A stretch of 64,000 nt of DNA from Aggregatimonas sangjinii (GCF_005943945.1 NZ_CP040710.1:4659615-4723614), one strand, 5' to 3'; numbered from the stretch's first letter, positions 17,404-26,939 are shown. A program made the numbers and translations. The notes: a model not told the origin generated them from the letters alone.

Positions 17404-19152
17404 ATGAAAGACAAAATAGAAATGGCCACGGTAGCCATCATAGGTTGCGGTCCGCGCGGGCTTTCCGCATTAGAAGCGCTATATGCTCAGGCGGCGCCTA
17501 GCGAAATGGTAAAAGTCTTAATTTTCGAACCTGCCACTAATCCGGGGGCAGGGGTCATTTATAATCTCGATCAGGCCGACAGCAATTGGCTTAATGTTTC
17601 AACGCGAGATTTGGGTATTCCAGCTCGAGACAAAGTAACCTTTGAAACATTCGCGCTGCCGGAATATCCCGATTTCCAAGATTGGATCGGCTACTCAGAG
17701 GAAAAGGAAGAATCTACGGCAGTAGACCAGTTTCCGTTACGATCAAAGTTAGGCGAATACCTATCATCCAGATATAAGAGTATTGCCAATATCTTAGCCG
17801 CGGAGGGCCTGCTCACTTTTATTCCTGAAGAGGTGCGCCATCTTGACGTGGAAGGCGATTTGTTAAAAATCGATACCTATTTAGGACAAAGCTATACCGC
17901 TGATGAAGTAGTATTGACAATTGGACACCAGCCAATAGACTTGAATGCACAATTGAAGGGGTGGTTAAATTACATCGACGGAAAGGATCATTTGGAGGTG
18001 TTCGTAGAACCGTACCCGGTGGAGCGTTTAATCCAGTCCGATAAAATTAATACAGAATCTATAGTGGGTATTCGCGGCTTCGGCCTGGCCATGATCGACG
18101 TCGTCAGGGCGCTTACCGAAGGCAGAGGAGGTCATTTCAACATTTTGGACCAAACTACAGGGGCAATGGCCTATATCCCAAGCGGTAGGGAGCCGAAGCA
18201 ACTTGTGCCTTTCTCCCTTGACGGACTTCCCATGACCCCAAAACCGCTCCACGAAAATATTGATACGTACTATACGCTTACCGAAAAGGAATCGACTGCT
18301 TACGAAAGCTTCCTGGAAAATGCGATATATAAAAGCACTCCTCCACAATCGATAGCATTTTTGATAGATGCAATAACCCCGCTGATCGTTCGGAAATATG
18401 GCGTAGTAACGAGTCATCATTCAAAAGATGAAGAAGAAATCCGGAAGGCCATAAAAAATTGGTTATCCGATGAGGACTTCGAGCATGATTTCATTTTGTC
18501 GAAGCGCAATACCACGCGGCATATGACGGAGCGGTTCGTACAAATGGCTACCGGACAGGGGGATGTAAGTTTGGATTATTGTGTTGGTCAGGTCTGGCGC
18601 CATTGCCAGCCTATCATGTACCGCCAACTATCATTCGCGCCACTATCCGACGAGCTTATTGCAAAGATAGTTGCCTTGGATGAACGGCTCAAGCGCTATT
18701 CCTATGGGCCTCCCGTGGCAAGTATGCAACAACTGCTCGCCCTGCTCAAGTCGGGCCATTTGACCTTCGACTTTGTAAAGAATCCCAAAATCAAGGAAGC
18801 TGAAAGAGGATGGAAACTTTGTGAGGGTACCCAATCGGTAATCGCCGACATCATGATTAATTCGGTTTTGGACGCTCCTCAGGTTTTAGAAGTGACAACA
18901 GCTCTTCCTAAAGCTTTAATCAATGACTCCCTAGCGCAACCTCTTCACGATGACTTGGGTATCAGGACCCGTACGGATGGGCGAGTGGAAACCGATGGAC
19001 CTGAGACACAGGCGCCAATAGCTGTGTTGGGAAGGCTTGCCAAAGGAACGCTTATCGGTGTAGATGCCATTGCTGAATGTTTCGGCTCCCGATCGCGTTA
19101 TTGGGCAACAGGTGTTTTTGAACGTTTAAATAGCAAGCAGTATTTTCGATAG
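17404..19152 (+). CDS. FAD/NAD(P)-binding protein
   Basis: 582 residues from ATG 17404. The N-terminal dinucleotide fold is ATVAIIGCGPRGLSALEALY, followed by FEPATNPGAGVIYNLDQ and the second site VGIRGFGLAMIDVVRALTEG. This is the FAD-NAD(P)-binding family (NAD_binding_9), whose members include amino-acid or siderophore N-oxygenase-like and uncharacterised enzymes. The last ~80 residues contain LGIRTRTDGRVETDG and LGRLAKGTLIGVDAIAE. The exact reaction is unknown. It lies 22 bp after the MOSC gene and 32 bp before an ACT protein. Confidence 0.82.
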   Translation: MKDKIEMATVAIIGCGPRGLSALEALYAQAAPSEMVKVLIFEPATNPGAGVIYNLDQADSNWLNVSTRDLGIPARDKVTFETFALPEYPDFQDWIGYSEEKEESTAVDQFPLRSKLGEYLSSRYKSIANILAAEGLLTFIPEEVRHLDVEGDLLKIDTYLGQSYTADEVVLTIGHQPIDLNAQLKGWLNYIDGKDHLEVFVEPYPVERLIQSDKINTESIVGIRGFGLAMIDVVRALTEGRGGHFNILDQTTGAMAYIPSGREPKQLVPFSLDGLPMTPKPLHENIDTYYTLTEKESTAYESFLENAIYKSTPPQSIAFLIDAITPLIVRKYGVVTSHHSKDEEEIRKAIKNWLSDEDFEHDFILSKRNTTRHMTERFVQMATGQGDVSLDYCVGQVWRHCQPIMYRQLSFAPLSDELIAKIVALDERLKRYSYGPPVASMQQLLALLKSGHLTFDFVKNPKIKEAERGWKLCEGTQSVIADIMINSVLDAPQVLEVTTALPKALINDSLAQPLHDDLGIRTRTDGRVETDGPETQAPIAVLGRLAKGTLIGVDAIAECFGSRSRYWATGVFERLNSKQYFR

Positions 19153-19184
19153 CTTTTTTAATCCGAAACTCCTACTTTAATACC

Positions 19185-19586
19185 ATGGCCGGAGAAACCG
19201 ATATTTTCAAGCTTATCAAGGGAATGACCCCAAGGTTGCATTCTGGGATCTACGTATTCTGTTCCGTTAAGAGTTTACAAGGTATTGATCGCGAACAGAC
19301 TATTTGTGAATTCAAGGAAAGGGAGGGAACCACGATAATTATTGAAAAACACAAAGCGGATGAGCTACAGCTCAGTTACGACTATAGCGCCGCATGGATT
19401 ACACTAGAGATACATTCCTCGTTGGAGGCCGTAGGCCTGACTGCAATAATTTCAAATGAATTGGCCCAGAACAATATCAGTTGCAACATTGTCGCCGGTT
19501 ATTTTCACGACCATCTCTTTTTGGCCAAAAATGATGCGGAAAAAGGTATGAATGTCTTAAGAAAATTGGTAAAAAAACATCAATAG
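19185..19586 (+). CDS. ACT domain-containing protein
   Basis: 133 residues with two tandem ACT-like segments: IFKLIKGMTPRLHSGIYVFC at the N-terminus and AAWITLEIHSSLEAVGLTAI with NISCNIVAGYFHDHLFLAKN at the C-terminus. This architecture (ACT_3 plus ACT_7) is common in small stand-alone bacterial proteins thought to bind amino acids. No catalytic domain is present. It closely follows the FAD/NAD protein on the same strand. Confidence 0.82.
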   Translation: MAGETDIFKLIKGMTPRLHSGIYVFCSVKSLQGIDREQTICEFKEREGTTIIIEKHKADELQLSYDYSAAWITLEIHSSLEAVGLTAIISNELAQNNISCNIVAGYFHDHLFLAKNDAEKGMNVLRKLVKKHQ

Positions 19587-19968
19587 CCATTTATTTCTAA
19601 TATTTTCCGTCCGTTTTGGAGGACATACCTCGAAAAATACATATGCCAATCGAGACGTATAAATTGTTGCGAATCATCTCAGGAATCACATTTGAAATAT
19701 ACTGGTAGAATCCTTGAAATAATTGTGCGAGGCGTAAATTCGTGCAATGCGAGAAATAATGTTTTTCTTACAGAAGGCGATATTAATTTACTGCAAAATA
19801 TACTATATTGCGCCTTGTGTTCGTTTGTAGCTTATGCTTTAATCGTACCCATCGGTAGAATGCGTGTTATTGACGATCGGTGTATTCTGTAAAGGCCTAA
19901 GTTTTAAAACAAGAATATAAAATTTTAGAAGTTAAAATATTTATTAAAAGTTCCCCTAAGTTACCAGT
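19587..19968. other. Intergenic stretch, no supported gene
   Basis: About 380 bp, AT-rich towards the right. One open frame (19692-19892) encodes a Cys-rich sequence without recognisable features or a plausible ribosome site, so I do not call it. The right end, with ATAAAATTTTAG and AAAATATTTATTAAAAG, is likely promoter sequence for the 56-residue gene at 19969. Confidence 0.5.
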
Positions 19969-20139
19969 ATGGCAAAAATCGAGATTAAGGATTCTCCTGA
20001 TGAGTTAGGCAGAATCGCTTACTTTTTAAGCAGCAACAATATTAAATTCAAGGTTGTAAAGGATTATGGAAATCATTCCACCGAGGATGCTAAAGCATAT
20101 GCCGCTTTAATAGCAAAGTTCGAAGAAGTCGCACTGTAA
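19969..20139 (+). CDS. Small protein (56 residues), function unknown
   Basis: ATG at 19969 encodes MAKIEIKDSPDELGRIAYFL then SSNNIKFKVVKDYGNHSTED, AKAYAALIAKFEEVAL and a stop. Composition is that of a normal soluble beta-beta-alpha protein: strand-like start, amphipathic C-terminal helix. It could be a DUF2683-like or antitoxin-like small protein, but no partner toxin adjoins. It is called on codon composition and its AT-rich upstream region only. Confidence 0.5.
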   Translation: MAKIEIKDSPDELGRIAYFLSSNNIKFKVVKDYGNHSTEDAKAYAALIAKFEEVAL

Positions 20140-20332
20140 GTTTAAGCTATTCTTTTTGGTCTTTTTGGAAATAGGCTATAAGATACCAGTGCTGCTATGA
20201 CTGCCTATTATCGTATTCCCATGCCATCATACCGTATTCGTCAAATCGAATCTTGATCACTAGAATTCTTCACATGCCTTCGTGCTGGCCCGTCGGTATC
20301 TTGCTTTTTTGTCCGTGTCAAAGTCGAAAAAA

Positions 20333-21436
20333 TCACCATTGCTGGTCTTCGAAATTCCCCGCCTTGGCATATTTGATGGTATTCGTTAAATAGGTTTCCA
20401 AGGAATAGTCGGGTATGGGCAAAATACTTTCCAGAAGCTGAGTGTCCCATTCGTTTTGTTCCGAAATAAGGTAGGGAGTAAGGGCCGCTCCTATGGTTCG
20501 ATGATAGATCATCTCTAGCTTATTTTTGTAACCCGTGCGATGATCGATATTGTTCGGTGTAATACTGAACGTCTTAAAGCCTACGGTTTTTAAGATTTTA
20601 GCCATTCCGCTATAAGTGTCAGTTCCTTTGGAATGCACAATATTCAGCTGTTTGATATCGGTATTCAAAACTTTTACGATTACCGCGGCCGCATAGTCGG
20701 TCGGAATGATGTTCAGTCCGCGACCTGGTAATGCGGTAATACGAACGGGATGGTTTGAGGAATTGCGATAGAAAAATTTGGCGAAAAGGTAAAAGACCAT
20801 GTATTTGGAAATAAAAAAGCGAGGGGTACCATTGTAATTGCCACCCAGCACACTAGGCCTTAGAATCTGAACGGGAATGTTCATTTCTTGCCCTTGTGCG
20901 ATCAAAAATCGTTCCGCGGCATGTTTTGAGGCTTCGTAATGATTTCTGTGTGTGATGTTGTCGAAAGTATGGTAATCATTTCCAATAAGACCACCTTTAT
21001 TACCTATCGAAAAGGCCGTGCCGATATAAACGAATTTAGCCAAGTAATTCTGGTACGTATTAAAAATACGTTTGGTAAACAGGTAATTTTCATTGAATAT
21101 TTCTTCCTTTCGGTTTTCGCTGTTAGAAAGGTTGACATAGCCGGCCGAATGAATAAAGTGATACTTCTTTTCTTTTTCCAAAAAAGTGGAAGGCTGCCAT
21201 AAAAGTTCGGAATCGATAACTTCTATTTTTTCGAAAAGCGACTCGGGACCGGAAGCGAGCTCTTTTGGCAAAAAACTGCTTTCTAATATCGCTCGAATCC
21301 TTTCTTTTGGTGTACGTTCGTTTCTTTTGCGCACCAAAAGGAGTATTTTAAAAACCTCTGACGGAGGATTGGCCAGCAATTGAAATAGTATTTGAGATCC
21401 CAAAGTGCCCGTGGCACCTGTAAGTATGATATGCAT
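20333..21436 (-). CDS. SDR family / thioester-reductase-like NAD(P)-binding protein
   Basis: 367 residues from the ATG at 21436 (MHIILTGATGTLGSQILFQL); an open frame 17 codons longer has no support. TGATGTLG is the extended-SDR cofactor motif, and HYEASKHAAERFL holds the catalytic Tyr-x-x-x-Lys. FVYIGTAFSIG and VQILRPSVLGGNYNG match NAD-binding_4/thioester reductase domains that reduce acyl groups or modify sugars. No carrier or adenylation domain is fused. It is a single gene between ahcY and the small 56-residue gene. Confidence 0.82.
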   Translation of the reverse strand: MHIILTGATGTLGSQILFQLLANPPSEVFKILLLVRKRNERTPKERIRAILESSFLPKELASGPESLFEKIEVIDSELLWQPSTFLEKEKKYHFIHSAGYVNLSNSENRKEEIFNENYLFTKRIFNTYQNYLAKFVYIGTAFSIGNKGGLIGNDYHTFDNITHRNHYEASKHAAERFLIAQGQEMNIPVQILRPSVLGGNYNGTPRFFISKYMVFYLFAKFFYRNSSNHPVRITALPGRGLNIIPTDYAAAVIVKVLNTDIKQLNIVHSKGTDTYSGMAKILKTVGFKTFSITPNNIDHRTGYKNKLEMIYHRTIGAALTPYLISEQNEWDTQLLESILPIPDYSLETYLTNTIKYAKAGNFEDQQW

Positions 21437-21750
21437 AGTATCGGTTTTATGGCAGAAGGATTTGTTTGATAAACAAGAAACCTTCACAACGACTATTTTT
21501 AATACGGTACACGATTGTCGATTTTAAGTTTTCGCTTTCCTTAACAAGAAAACAGCTTTGGTGCGACGCTGGCTATAATCGATTAAATGTCATCAAGCGC
21601 CATCACTGTTTACTATATGATTCAAGGTAAACATACCATCCAATTTTTGGAATACCCTAATTTTAGTATTTCTTGGTACTGGTTTTCCAGTAGACCTGTT
21701 GTCAAGGAAATGGCGTTTGTAGTTAATTCAGGTCTTTTTAAGTGGGATAA
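21437..21750. other. Intergenic stretch between SDR gene and ahcY terminator
   Basis: About 310 bp. An open frame at 21587-21784 encodes 65 residues of unusual Tyr/Trp/Ser composition and runs into the ahcY terminator, so it is not called. The left part presumably carries the SDR promoter; no clear TAnnTTTG box was found. Confidence 0.4.
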
Positions 21751-21782
21751 AAAAATCCCTGCCGTTCATGGCAAGGATTTTT
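21751..21782 (-). terminator. Intrinsic terminator of ahcY
   Basis: AAAAATCCCTGCC and GGCAAGGATTTTT form a 13-bp stem with one mismatch and a six-base loop; on the minus strand it is followed by a run of T. It lies 24 bp past the ahcY stop. Confidence 0.8.
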
Positions 21783-21805
21783 GAATTCGTAGGATTTCCT
21801 AATAC

Positions 21806-23122
21806 TTAGTACCTGTAGTAATCCGGCTTATAAGGCCCTTCTACGGTAACTCCGATATAGTCCGCCTGATACTCCTTCAGTTCGGTCAATTCGGCTCCCA
21901 AACGCGACAAGTGTAGTTTGGCTACTTTTTCATCTAAATGTTTGGGCAACATGTAAACCTCGTTCTTATAATTGGCACTGTTTTTCCACAATTCAATTTG
22001 CGCCAAAGTCTGGTTTGTAAAGGAGTTGCTCATTACAAAACTAGGGTGGCCTGTGGCACAACCCAGATTCACCAAACGACCTTCGGCCAAAATGATGATG
22101 TCTTTCCCGTCAATGGTATATTTATCGACCTGAGGTTTGATTTCATCTTTGGTATTGCCGTGGTTGTCGTTCAACCAGGCCATATCGATTTCATTATCGA
22201 AGTGACCGATATTACAAACGATCGCCTTATCCTTTAAAGCTTTAAAATGTTCGGCGCGAATGATATCCTTATTACCTGTGGTCGTAATTACGATATCGGC
22301 AGTACCAATAACGGTTTCCAGTTTCTTGACTTCGAAACCATCCATACATGCTTGTAAAGCACAGATCGGATCGATTTCGGTAACAGTTACGATCGATCCC
22401 GCACCTGCAAAAGAGGCCGCTGTACCTTTACCCACATCACCATATCCGGCAACGACTACACGCTTACCGGCCAACATGGTATCGGTAGCACGTCTGATAG
22501 CGTCAACCGCACTTTCGCGACAGCCGTATTTGTTATCGAATTTAGATTTGGTCACCGAATCGTTCACATTAATCGCGGGCATCGGTAACGTACCATTTTT
22601 TACACGCTCGTATAAACGGTGCACGCCCGTGGTGGTTTCTTCCGAAAGTCCCTTAATGGCATCGGTCAGTTCTGGAAATCTGTCCAATACCATATTGGTC
22701 AAATCCCCACCGTCATCCAAAATCATATTCAAAGGTTCGCGTGATTCTCCGAAGAACAAGGTCTGCTCGATGCACCAGTCGAATTCTTCCTCGTTCATTC
22801 CTTTCCAGGCATATACGGGAATGCCAGCAGAGGCAATTGCGGCGGCGGCATGGTCTTGTGTAGAGAAGATATTACAGGAGCTCCATGTAACGTCAGCACC
22901 TAAAGCTACCAAAGTTTCGATAAGCACCGCTGTCTGTATGGTCATATGAAGGCATCCCGCGATACGGGCCCCTTTCAAAGGTTGCTCATCACCATATTCT
23001 TCCCGTAATGCCATCAAACCGGGCATTTCTGCCTCTGCGAGGCCAATTTCCTTTCTTCCCCAGTCAGCTAGGGTAATGTCTTTTACCTTATAAGGTACAT
23101 ATGAAACGGTTTCTGTACTCAT
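21806..23122 (-). CDS. ahcY: Adenosylhomocysteinase (S-adenosyl-L-homocysteine hydrolase)
   Basis: 438 residues. It reversibly hydrolyses S-adenosylhomocysteine to adenosine and homocysteine in the methyl cycle, using tightly bound NAD. Visible motifs are [58 protein letters not shown], the NAD loop [34 protein letters not shown], and the conserved C-terminal KPDYYRY. Length and motif set are complete. It has its own terminator and a Bacteroidota promoter, so it is monocistronic. Confidence 0.98.
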   Translation of the reverse strand: MSTETVSYVPYKVKDITLADWGRKEIGLAEAEMPGLMALREEYGDEQPLKGARIAGCLHMTIQTAVLIETLVALGADVTWSSCNIFSTQDHAAAAIASAGIPVYAWKGMNEEEFDWCIEQTLFFGESREPLNMILDDGGDLTNMVLDRFPELTDAIKGLSEETTTGVHRLYERVKNGTLPMPAINVNDSVTKSKFDNKYGCRESAVDAIRRATDTMLAGKRVVVAGYGDVGKGTAASFAGAGSIVTVTEIDPICALQACMDGFEVKKLETVIGTADIVITTTGNKDIIRAEHFKALKDKAIVCNIGHFDNEIDMAWLNDNHGNTKDEIKPQVDKYTIDGKDIIILAEGRLVNLGCATGHPSFVMSNSFTNQTLAQIELWKNSANYKNEVYMLPKHLDEKVAKLHLSRLGAELTELKEYQADYIGVTVEGPYKPDYYRY

Positions 23123-23200
23123 AGTGTTTTTTATTTTTTACTTTCGTTTGTAAGAGCCTATTTCAAAATCAGCCCATTACCGTTACGCATTTTGCGGTCA

Positions 23201-23208
23201 CAAAGGTA
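23201..23208 (-). promoter_or_regulatory. Bacteroidota-type -7 element for ahcY
   Basis: The minus strand reads TACCTTTG, a match to TAnnTTTG, about 80 bp upstream of the ahcY ATG. The 5' leader shows no SAH or SAM riboswitch that I can recognise. Confidence 0.5.
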
Positions 23209-23228
23209 CAAAATACATATATAATAGT

Positions 23229-23864
23229 ATGCCCCTTTACAAGTCTATACCCGTAAGTTCATCGATTTTAACGCACATTTGGCGAATTGAGGAAACCGAA
23301 GCACAGCTCTCGGAGGGAATAGCGCTTACCGAACACTGCCAGACCAGAATGTCCGGAATGAAATCGGAAATGCATCGGAGAGGCTTTTTGAGTATACGGC
23401 ATTTAATGGCCGAGGCGGGCTATGTAGATCATGACCTGTACTATGATGCCTTTGGCAAACCCCACTTAAAGGATGGAAAGAAAATTTCCATTACACATTC
23501 CGGCCAATTTACCGGCATCATCATTAGCGATGATCAGGAAGTGGGCATCGACATTGAAAGGCAGCGGGAGAAGATTTTACGTATCGCCCATAAATTCACT
23601 CCTATTGAGGAATACCGTACCATCGCGAATACCGAGGCGCTTATACGCAAATTAACTGCCGTCTGGGGATGCAAGGAATCACTCTATAAAATTTATGCCG
23701 AACCCGGTCTGAGCTTTTTACACCATATCGATATAAGTGATTTTTCACTAGCGGATGAAAAGACTACCGGAGAAATATTGTACAAAGGAAAAACGACGCA
23801 CTATGCCATCGATTTTTTGGAATTCGAGGGTTTTACCTGCGTCTATGCGGTAGGAAGTTCTTAG
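23229..23864 (+). CDS. 4'-phosphopantetheinyl transferase superfamily protein
   Basis: 211 residues. It transfers 4'-phosphopantetheine from CoA to a conserved serine on carrier proteins. The Mg-binding motif is QEVGIDIERQREKILRIAHK and the second signature is AVWGCKESLYKIY (W-x-x-KES). ISITHSGQFTGIIIS precedes them as in Sfp/AcpT-type enzymes. No carrier protein, PKS or NRPS is in the window, so it probably serves the housekeeping acyl carrier protein or a distant cluster. It is divergent from ahcY. Confidence 0.88.
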   Translation: MPLYKSIPVSSSILTHIWRIEETEAQLSEGIALTEHCQTRMSGMKSEMHRRGFLSIRHLMAEAGYVDHDLYYDAFGKPHLKDGKKISITHSGQFTGIIISDDQEVGIDIERQREKILRIAHKFTPIEEYRTIANTEALIRKLTAVWGCKESLYKIYAEPGLSFLHHIDISDFSLADEKTTGEILYKGKTTHYAIDFLEFEGFTCVYAVGSS

Positions 23865-23965
23865 TTTTACGAGTCGGTGTAGACCTGTGTTGAATCAAGG
23901 TCTCTTGCTACTGCCCGATGAATACTTTTAATGATATCATAACCGCCCTTTAACCTAATACTCTA

Positions 23966-24226
23966 ATGAACATTTCCATAGAACTTACCTTTTCACCCCT
24001 TCAGGACGATTTTGAAGAACACATCATCACTTTTATCAAAAAATTGAGAGCCTCAGGCCTTACGCTGTTGGAAAACCCTTTAAGTACGCAGGTTTTCGGT
24101 GAATACGATACCGTAATGCAGGTGTTGCACACAGAAATCAAGACCGCTTTTGAATTGATGGACAAAGGCCTGTTGTATATGAAAATCGTAAAATCGGACC
24201 GCAGCGCCTATGAACCCCATTTTTGA
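23966..24226 (+). CDS. YkoF/MTH1187-type thiamine-binding family protein
   Basis: 86 residues: MNISIELTFSPLQDDFEEHI, then FIKKLRASGLTLLENPLSTQ and VFGEYDTVMQVLHTEI. This small ferredoxin-like fold fits the thiamine-binding (MTH1187/YkoF) family, whose members bind thiamine or related pyrimidines. Its last 17 bp overlap the PnuC-like gene, so they are translationally coupled. The combination supports vitamin B1 or nucleoside uptake, but no TPP riboswitch precedes this operon. Confidence 0.7.
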   Translation: MNISIELTFSPLQDDFEEHIITFIKKLRASGLTLLENPLSTQVFGEYDTVMQVLHTEIKTAFELMDKGLLYMKIVKSDRSAYEPHF

Positions 24227-24842
24227 TTTTTTTCTAGATGCGTATAGGGAAAAAGAAACCTATGTGATTGTTCTAGAGGCCATCGTCTTTGTGATGGGTA
24301 TCTTGAGCGTATGGTATGCCAAAAAAGAGAATATTTGGGTATACCCTACCGGTTTAATCGCTACCGTAATTACCGTGTATCTCTTTTTTAAGGATGGCCT
24401 TCTCGGTGATATGATGATGAATTTCTACTGGTCGGCGATGAGTATTTATGGCTGGTGGAACTGGTCGAGGGTAAAGAACGATCAAAAGGTCGTACGTATT
24501 TCACGAACAACCACAAGCGAAAAAATTATAGGGTTCGGACTTTTCCTCTTGACCATGCTCATTAATTATGGGGTGTATCGTTTCTCGGGCTATGAAATTG
24601 AGGGTAGTAATTATATCGATATATTCACTTCTGGAATTTTTTTCACCGCCATGTGGTATATGGCCAAGAAAAAATTGGAGAACTGGACGTTGTGGATATT
24701 GGCCGATGTGATTACGATTCCCCTTTACGCGTATCGGGGTTGGGGTATGCTTTCCTTACAATACCTTATATTTACCATCCTCGCAATACAGGCATATTTA
24801 GCATGGAAGAAAAGTTTAGACAGCAACCTTCAGACCTCTTAA
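24210..24842 (+). CDS. pnuC: PnuC-family vitamin/nucleoside transporter
   Basis: 210 residues with about seven hydrophobic segments. Family signatures are VWYAKKENIWVYPTGLIATV and MMMNFYWSAMSIYGWWNWSR, the Trp-rich membrane core of PnuC, and a final YRGWGMLSLQYLIFTILAIQ with LAWKK. PnuC proteins import nicotinamide riboside, and PnuT subfamily members import thiamine by facilitated diffusion. The neighbouring YkoF-like gene favours thiamine, whereas the downstream NadR-like kinase favours nicotinamide riboside; the sequence alone does not decide. It overlaps both neighbours. Confidence 0.88.
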   Translation: MNPIFDFFLDAYREKETYVIVLEAIVFVMGILSVWYAKKENIWVYPTGLIATVITVYLFFKDGLLGDMMMNFYWSAMSIYGWWNWSRVKNDQKVVRISRTTTSEKIIGFGLFLLTMLINYGVYRFSGYEIEGSNYIDIFTSGIFFTAMWYMAKKKLENWTLWILADVITIPLYAYRGWGMLSLQYLIFTILAIQAYLAWKKSLDSNLQTS

Positions 24843-25375
24843 AGGTCGTGCTGTTCGGTCCAGAATCGACTGGCAAGACTACCCTCTCGGAGCAATTGGC
24901 ACGGCATTACAACACCGTCTGGGTAGCGGAATACGCTCGCGAATACCTTCAACGAAAATGGAACAATGAGCGTAAAACCTGCGAGCCAAATGACTTGCTG
25001 CCCATAGCAGAAGGGCAAATCAGACTCGAAAATACCTTGTCCGCCAAAGCGACCGATGTCTTGATCTGCGATACCGACCTTTTAGAAACAAAGGTATATT
25101 CAGAAGCGTATTACATAGGACATTGCGATCCGCTACTTGAAAAATATGCCCTTGCCAATTCGTACGACCTCTATCTTTTGACTTATATAGATGTGCCTTG
25201 GGTGGGCGATGATCTTCGGGACAAGCCTAATGAAAGAGAGAAAATGTTCGAATATTTTAAGGACACTTTGGAAAAGTACGACCGTAATTTCGTTATTTTA
25301 AAGGGAGATAAAAAAACACGCCTACAAACGGCCGTCTCCCACATAGATGAACTATTAAAAAAGAAAAAGACATGA
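24803..25375 (+). CDS. NadR-like P-loop ATPase/kinase
   Basis: 190 residues from the ATG at 24803, which lies 40 bp inside pnuC; a longer open frame has no support. The P-loop is VVLFGPESTGKTTLSEQLA, followed by VWVAEYAREYLQR, DVLICDTDLLETKVYSEAYY and a lid segment PWVGDDLRDKPNEREKMF. These are the signatures of the C-terminal ribosylnicotinamide kinase domain of NadR. The NMN adenylyltransferase domain is absent. It probably traps a substrate brought in by the PnuC transporter by phosphorylation. It ends with an ATGA overlap with the DUF4301 gene. Confidence 0.8.
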   Translation: MEEKFRQQPSDLLKVVLFGPESTGKTTLSEQLARHYNTVWVAEYAREYLQRKWNNERKTCEPNDLLPIAEGQIRLENTLSAKATDVLICDTDLLETKVYSEAYYIGHCDPLLEKYALANSYDLYLLTYIDVPWVGDDLRDKPNEREKMFEYFKDTLEKYDRNFVILKGDKKTRLQTAVSHIDELLKKKKT

Positions 25376-26913
25376 TGACATTTTCAGATGAAGACAAAGC
25401 CTTGTTGGCCGAAAAAGGGATTTCCGAAGAAAAAGTAGCAAACCAGATAAAAACCTTTAAGGAAGGTATCCCGTTTGTGAGCTTGCAGAAAGCGGCGGTA
25501 ATCGGCGACGGGCTACAGCGCTTTTCCAAGGCGGAAGAAAATGAACTCATCGGTTTGTTCCAGGCAAAACGAGCCAATTTGTCCTTACTAAAATTTGTGC
25601 CCGCCTCGGGTGCCGCTTCCAGAATGTTCAAAAGTCTGTTCAACTTTATGAACACTTACGACCACAAGAAGGAGAGTTTTCAGAAGTATGTAGACGCTAA
25701 CGATGACAGTGCCATGCAGTTTTTTTTCGAGAACTACCGGGCGTTTCCATTTTACGATACCATTCAGGCTCGGATTTCTGGAAAATACGATAGCGATGAT
25801 GAGGCCAAACAGCTCTTTGTGCAGGAAATGCTTTTGGAAGATGCCTTGAATTACGGATTTTATCCAAAGGGACTGCTACCTTTTCACAAATATAGCGATA
25901 CTGTAGCGACGGCATTTGAAGAACACTTAAAGGAGGCATCGCGCTATGCCGAAACCAAAGGGAAGGCGAAACTTCATTTTACGATTTCTCCGCAGCATGC
26001 CGAGATGTTCGATGAAGAATTCGCGGTTTCCGGTGAACGAGTGACCAAGGATACGGGTACCGATTTCGAGATAAGTTATTCTTTTCAAAAACCCTCTACC
26101 GATACCATCGCGGTGGCGATGGATGACAGTCCGTTTAGAAACACTGATGGCAGCTTGCTCTTTCGACCGGGAGGTCATGGGGCGCTGATCGAGAATTTGA
26201 ACGAACAGGAAGCCGATATCATTTTTATCAAAAATATCGATAATGTGGTTACCTCCGATGCTTTGGAGGCGATTTCGGATAGCAAGAAAGTCCTGGGAGG
26301 GCTTTTGTTGAAAGTTCAAGAACAAGCCTACCAACATGCCGAGCGGTTGGAAAATGAAAGTATAGGTAACGAAGAATTGGCTCAGGCCAAAGCCTTTTTG
26401 GAGAACAGTCTGAACGTTCGCTTCGCAGACGATTTTGAAACGAAAGATCAGTCGACACAAAGAGCGATAATGTTGAGTAAGCTCAACAGACCGATACGAA
26501 TTTGCGGCATGGTAAAGAACGAAGGGGAGCCTGGTGGAGGTCCATTTTGGGTGAAGAATGAGGAAGGAACTATTTCCTTACAAATCATTGAGTCGGCCCA
26601 GATAGACGCCGAGGACGAAGAACAATCCGCAATTGTAAGCGGTGCCACCCATTTCAATCCTGTGGATATCGTATGCGGCGTTAAGAATCATAAAGGTGAA
26701 AAATACGATTTAATGGATTTTGTAGATCCCAAACAGGGATTTATTACCGGCAAAACAAAAGAAGGCAGGGAGTTAAAGGCTATGGAATTGCCGGGCCTGT
26801 GGAATGGTGCCATGGCCCATTGGAATACCCTTTTTGTAGAAGTACCTGTAGCGACGTTCAACCCGGTAAAGACCGTAAACGACTTATTGAGGCCTTCACA
26901 CCAAGTAAAGTAG
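25372..26913 (+). CDS. DUF4301 family protein
   Basis: 513 residues, a cytoplasmic protein of a family largely confined to Bacteroidota. Conserved-looking blocks are KFVPASGAASRMFKSLFNFM, LPFHKYSDTVATAFEEHLKE, ISPQHAEMFDEEF, LFRPGGHGALIENLNEQEAD, IIFIKNIDNVV and GGGPFWVKNEEGTISLQIIE. FRPGGHGALIENL and IKNIDNVV resemble nucleotidyltransferase/UTP-sugar pyrophosphorylase segments, so a nucleotide-sugar or related transfer is possible but unproven. Its start overlaps the NadR-like stop (ATGA), completing a four-gene coupled operon. Confidence 0.8.
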   Translation: MMTFSDEDKALLAEKGISEEKVANQIKTFKEGIPFVSLQKAAVIGDGLQRFSKAEENELIGLFQAKRANLSLLKFVPASGAASRMFKSLFNFMNTYDHKKESFQKYVDANDDSAMQFFFENYRAFPFYDTIQARISGKYDSDDEAKQLFVQEMLLEDALNYGFYPKGLLPFHKYSDTVATAFEEHLKEASRYAETKGKAKLHFTISPQHAEMFDEEFAVSGERVTKDTGTDFEISYSFQKPSTDTIAVAMDDSPFRNTDGSLLFRPGGHGALIENLNEQEADIIFIKNIDNVVTSDALEAISDSKKVLGGLLLKVQEQAYQHAERLENESIGNEELAQAKAFLENSLNVRFADDFETKDQSTQRAIMLSKLNRPIRICGMVKNEGEPGGGPFWVKNEEGTISLQIIESAQIDAEDEEQSAIVSGATHFNPVDIVCGVKNHKGEKYDLMDFVDPKQGFITGKTKEGRELKAMELPGLWNGAMAHWNTLFVEVPVATFNPVKTVNDLLRPSHQVK

Positions 26914-26924
26914 CGCCAAAAAGT

Positions 26925-26939
26925 GTGTAATGTTTACAC
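26925..26939. promoter_or_regulatory. Dyad (candidate enhancer site) upstream of first PepSY-like gene
   Basis: GTGTAATGTTTACAC, a perfect GTRTA-N5-TAYAC dyad, lies about 115 bp (centre) before the -24-like TGG at 27047. The same 15-bp pattern (GTATAGCTTTTATAC) occurs about 103 bp before the TGG of the paralogous gene. Position and symmetry suit a site for a sigma-54 enhancer-binding protein. Confidence 0.4.

Noticed and set aside
17135..17407. 90-codon open frame within the MOSC gene
   Set aside because: Shadow of the MOSC coding sequence in another frame.
19692..19892. 66-codon open frame after the ACT protein
   Set aside because: No ribosome site, no recognisable domain, unusual composition; probably chance in AT-rich sequence.
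21587..21784. 65-codon open frame before the ahcY terminator
   Set aside because: It runs into the ahcY terminator on the opposite strand and has no recognisable features.
22260..22949. 229-codon open frame opposite ahcY
   Set aside because: It is antisense to a certain gene and shows low-complexity Ser/Thr/Pro composition caused by the codon structure of ahcY.
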